From Bryobacterales bacterium (GTDB taxonomy: Bacteria > Acidobacteriota > Terriglobia > Bryobacterales > Bryobacteraceae), in assembly GCA_003139735.1 (NCBI GenBank), contig PLGA01000372.1:1-6336 (forward strand): a stretch of 6,336 bases of DNA, in the 5' to 3' direction. This document shows, one piece after another, positions 5,462-6,336 of this stretch (positions are counted from its first letter, which is position 1; each line of letters opens with the position of its first letter). A program made the translations under genes and the position numbers. The notes under the pieces are model-generated. The model had not been told where the DNA came from. It saw only the letters and a program-made list of their open reading frames with translations, and did no database searches.

Positions 5462-6336
5462 TTCGCGATCCCCGCGAACCTCTCGAAATTCCCGCGAAAC
5501 AGCCGGATGACATCGCGATGGATATCCTCGCGCGTCACGGGCCGCCCATCCTCGGCGAGCAGACGGTAGCCGTTGGCCAGAATCGGCGCCATCGTCCGCC
5601 GCGTGTTCCTCCACTTATAGATCACCTGCTCCAGGATGCGCGCGTCGGAATGCTGCGGAATGAAGCTGGTCCCCAGCATCTCCAGGCGCTCCCGCGTAAT
5701 CTCCTCCACGATCGAGGGGTTGTTGAGGAACCACCAGCAGCCGAACGGCATCAGGTTCGCGAACTTGCGCGCATAGACGCACAGCTCGTACTGGTTCTCG
5801 CGGCTGAGCACGCTTGCCAGGAACCGGTTGTCCGGATACTCGCGGCACAGGTATTCCACGGCTCGCAGGTCGGCCATTCCGGCCGCGTCTCCCGCCAGCC
5901 GCAAGGCCGGGTTCACCAGGCGCCGCACGCCGATCATCAGCGAAAGCGGGATGCCGAATTCGCGGCAGGCCGGCAGAACCGCCCCGCTCAGAAGCCGCGC
6001 CCGCACGGAGTCTTCCGGGAATTGGAACGTGTCGTTCAAGGACACCGCCATATAAACGGGATGCATCCGGCCGGACCATTCGGCCAGAAAACGGCGCACC
6101 TCGTCCACCGAACCGCCGCCCGCGCCGGCGTCCACCCGGTAGCCCTGGCTTTCCAAAACCCGCCAGTGTTCGTCCCATTTCTCCAGGATGCGGTCCAGGC
6201 GCAGTACCGGATGAAACCGTTTGTCCGGCGCGGCGCCGCGATCCCACAAGGGAGCTTCGTTCGGGTCCAACGGATCGTTCGTCATCACCGCTTCGCTGAT
6301 GCCCGCGAGCTTGAAGACCCGGCTGATGTGCGCATC
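5458..6336 (-). CDS. uxaC: Uronate isomerase-like protein (UxaC family), C-terminal 292 residues
   Basis: UxaC enzymes are cytoplasmic members of the amidohydrolase superfamily that convert glucuronate and galacturonate to their keto forms, the first step of hexuronate breakdown. The frame is open from the right window edge to the TGA at 5460-5458, so the N-terminus, with the metal-binding His-x-His, is outside. Numbering from the edge, blocks that line up with UxaC as I know it are VMTNDPLDP (17-25), LSRENQYE (about 177-184, against LNPRDNE), PFGCWWFLNNPS (197-208, against GSGWWFND) and QHSDARILEQVIYKW (228-242, against LTDSRSFLSYTRHEYFR). The last includes the Asp expected to act in catalysis. 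The fragment is clearly divergent from the enterobacterial enzyme, so the exact sugar acid is uncertain. It overlaps the transporter gene by 4 bases, indicating one operon. Confidence 0.75.
   Translation of the reverse strand, partial: DAHISRVFKLAGISEAVMTNDPLDPNEAPLWDRGAAPDKRFHPVLRLDRILEKWDEHWRVLESQGYRVDAGAGGGSVDEVRRFLAEWSGRMHPVYMAVSLNDTFQFPEDSVRARLLSGAVLPACREFGIPLSLMIGVRRLVNPALRLAGDAAGMADLRAVEYLCREYPDNRFLASVLSRENQYELCVYARKFANLMPFGCWWFLNNPSIVEEITRERLEMLGTSFIPQHSDARILEQVIYKWRNTRRTMAPILANGYRLLAEDGRPVTREDIHRDVIRLFRGNFERFAGIAK

Noticed and set aside
5462..5614. Upstream ATG that would extend the transporter by 51 residues
   Set aside because: The extension lies inside the isomerase gene, is hydrophilic and Arg-rich, and precedes the family's normal N-terminus. 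The GTG with the 4-base overlap fits better.
6286..6288. GTG as the start of a complete 276-aa isomerase-like protein
   Set aside because: The frame stays open to the window edge and the residues before it continue the UxaC-like match, so the gene is simply cut by the window.

Overview
This 6.3 kb window is GC-rich bacterial DNA, and every gene I can support reads on the minus strand. The beta subunit of RNA polymerase carries a cysteine-rich insert that I associate from memory with Acidobacteria. The hexuronate genes and the HicB subtype also fit a soil acidobacterium of the Solibacter/Bryobacter kind. That placement is inference; the proof would be an RpoB or ribosomal-protein tree.

In transcription order (right to left) the window opens with a hexuronate module. 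The 3' part of a uronate isomerase-like gene (uxaC family, cut by the right edge) overlaps by 4 bases a 12-helix MFS transporter of the anion:cation symporter/ExuT type. Together they suggest uptake of a sugar acid and its first isomerisation. A short unit with its own extended -10 promoter follows: a HicB-type antitoxin gene and the remnant of its HicA toxin. A deletion has joined the end of hicB to the middle of hicA, so the toxin has lost its start and N-terminal helix.

Next comes the ribosomal/RNA polymerase cluster: a promoter and leader, then rplA (L1), rplJ (L10), rplL (L7/L12) and the first 454 codons of rpoB, which runs off the left edge. rplK (L11) and nusG, which usually precede rplA, are not there; the hicBA relic and sugar genes lie upstream instead. 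The rplA-rplJ gap is only 18 nt and the rplJ-rplL gap 2 nt, so these three genes are tightly coupled. rplL is followed at once by a GC hairpin with a T-run, then a strong promoter-like sequence and a leader of about 325 nt before rpoB. Polymerase-subunit expression therefore looks separable from the ribosomal stalk genes.

The most interesting single signal is in RpoB: about 61 extra residues with four paired-cysteine knuckles (eight Cys), predicted to hold zinc, inserted near the N-terminus of an otherwise standard beta subunit.
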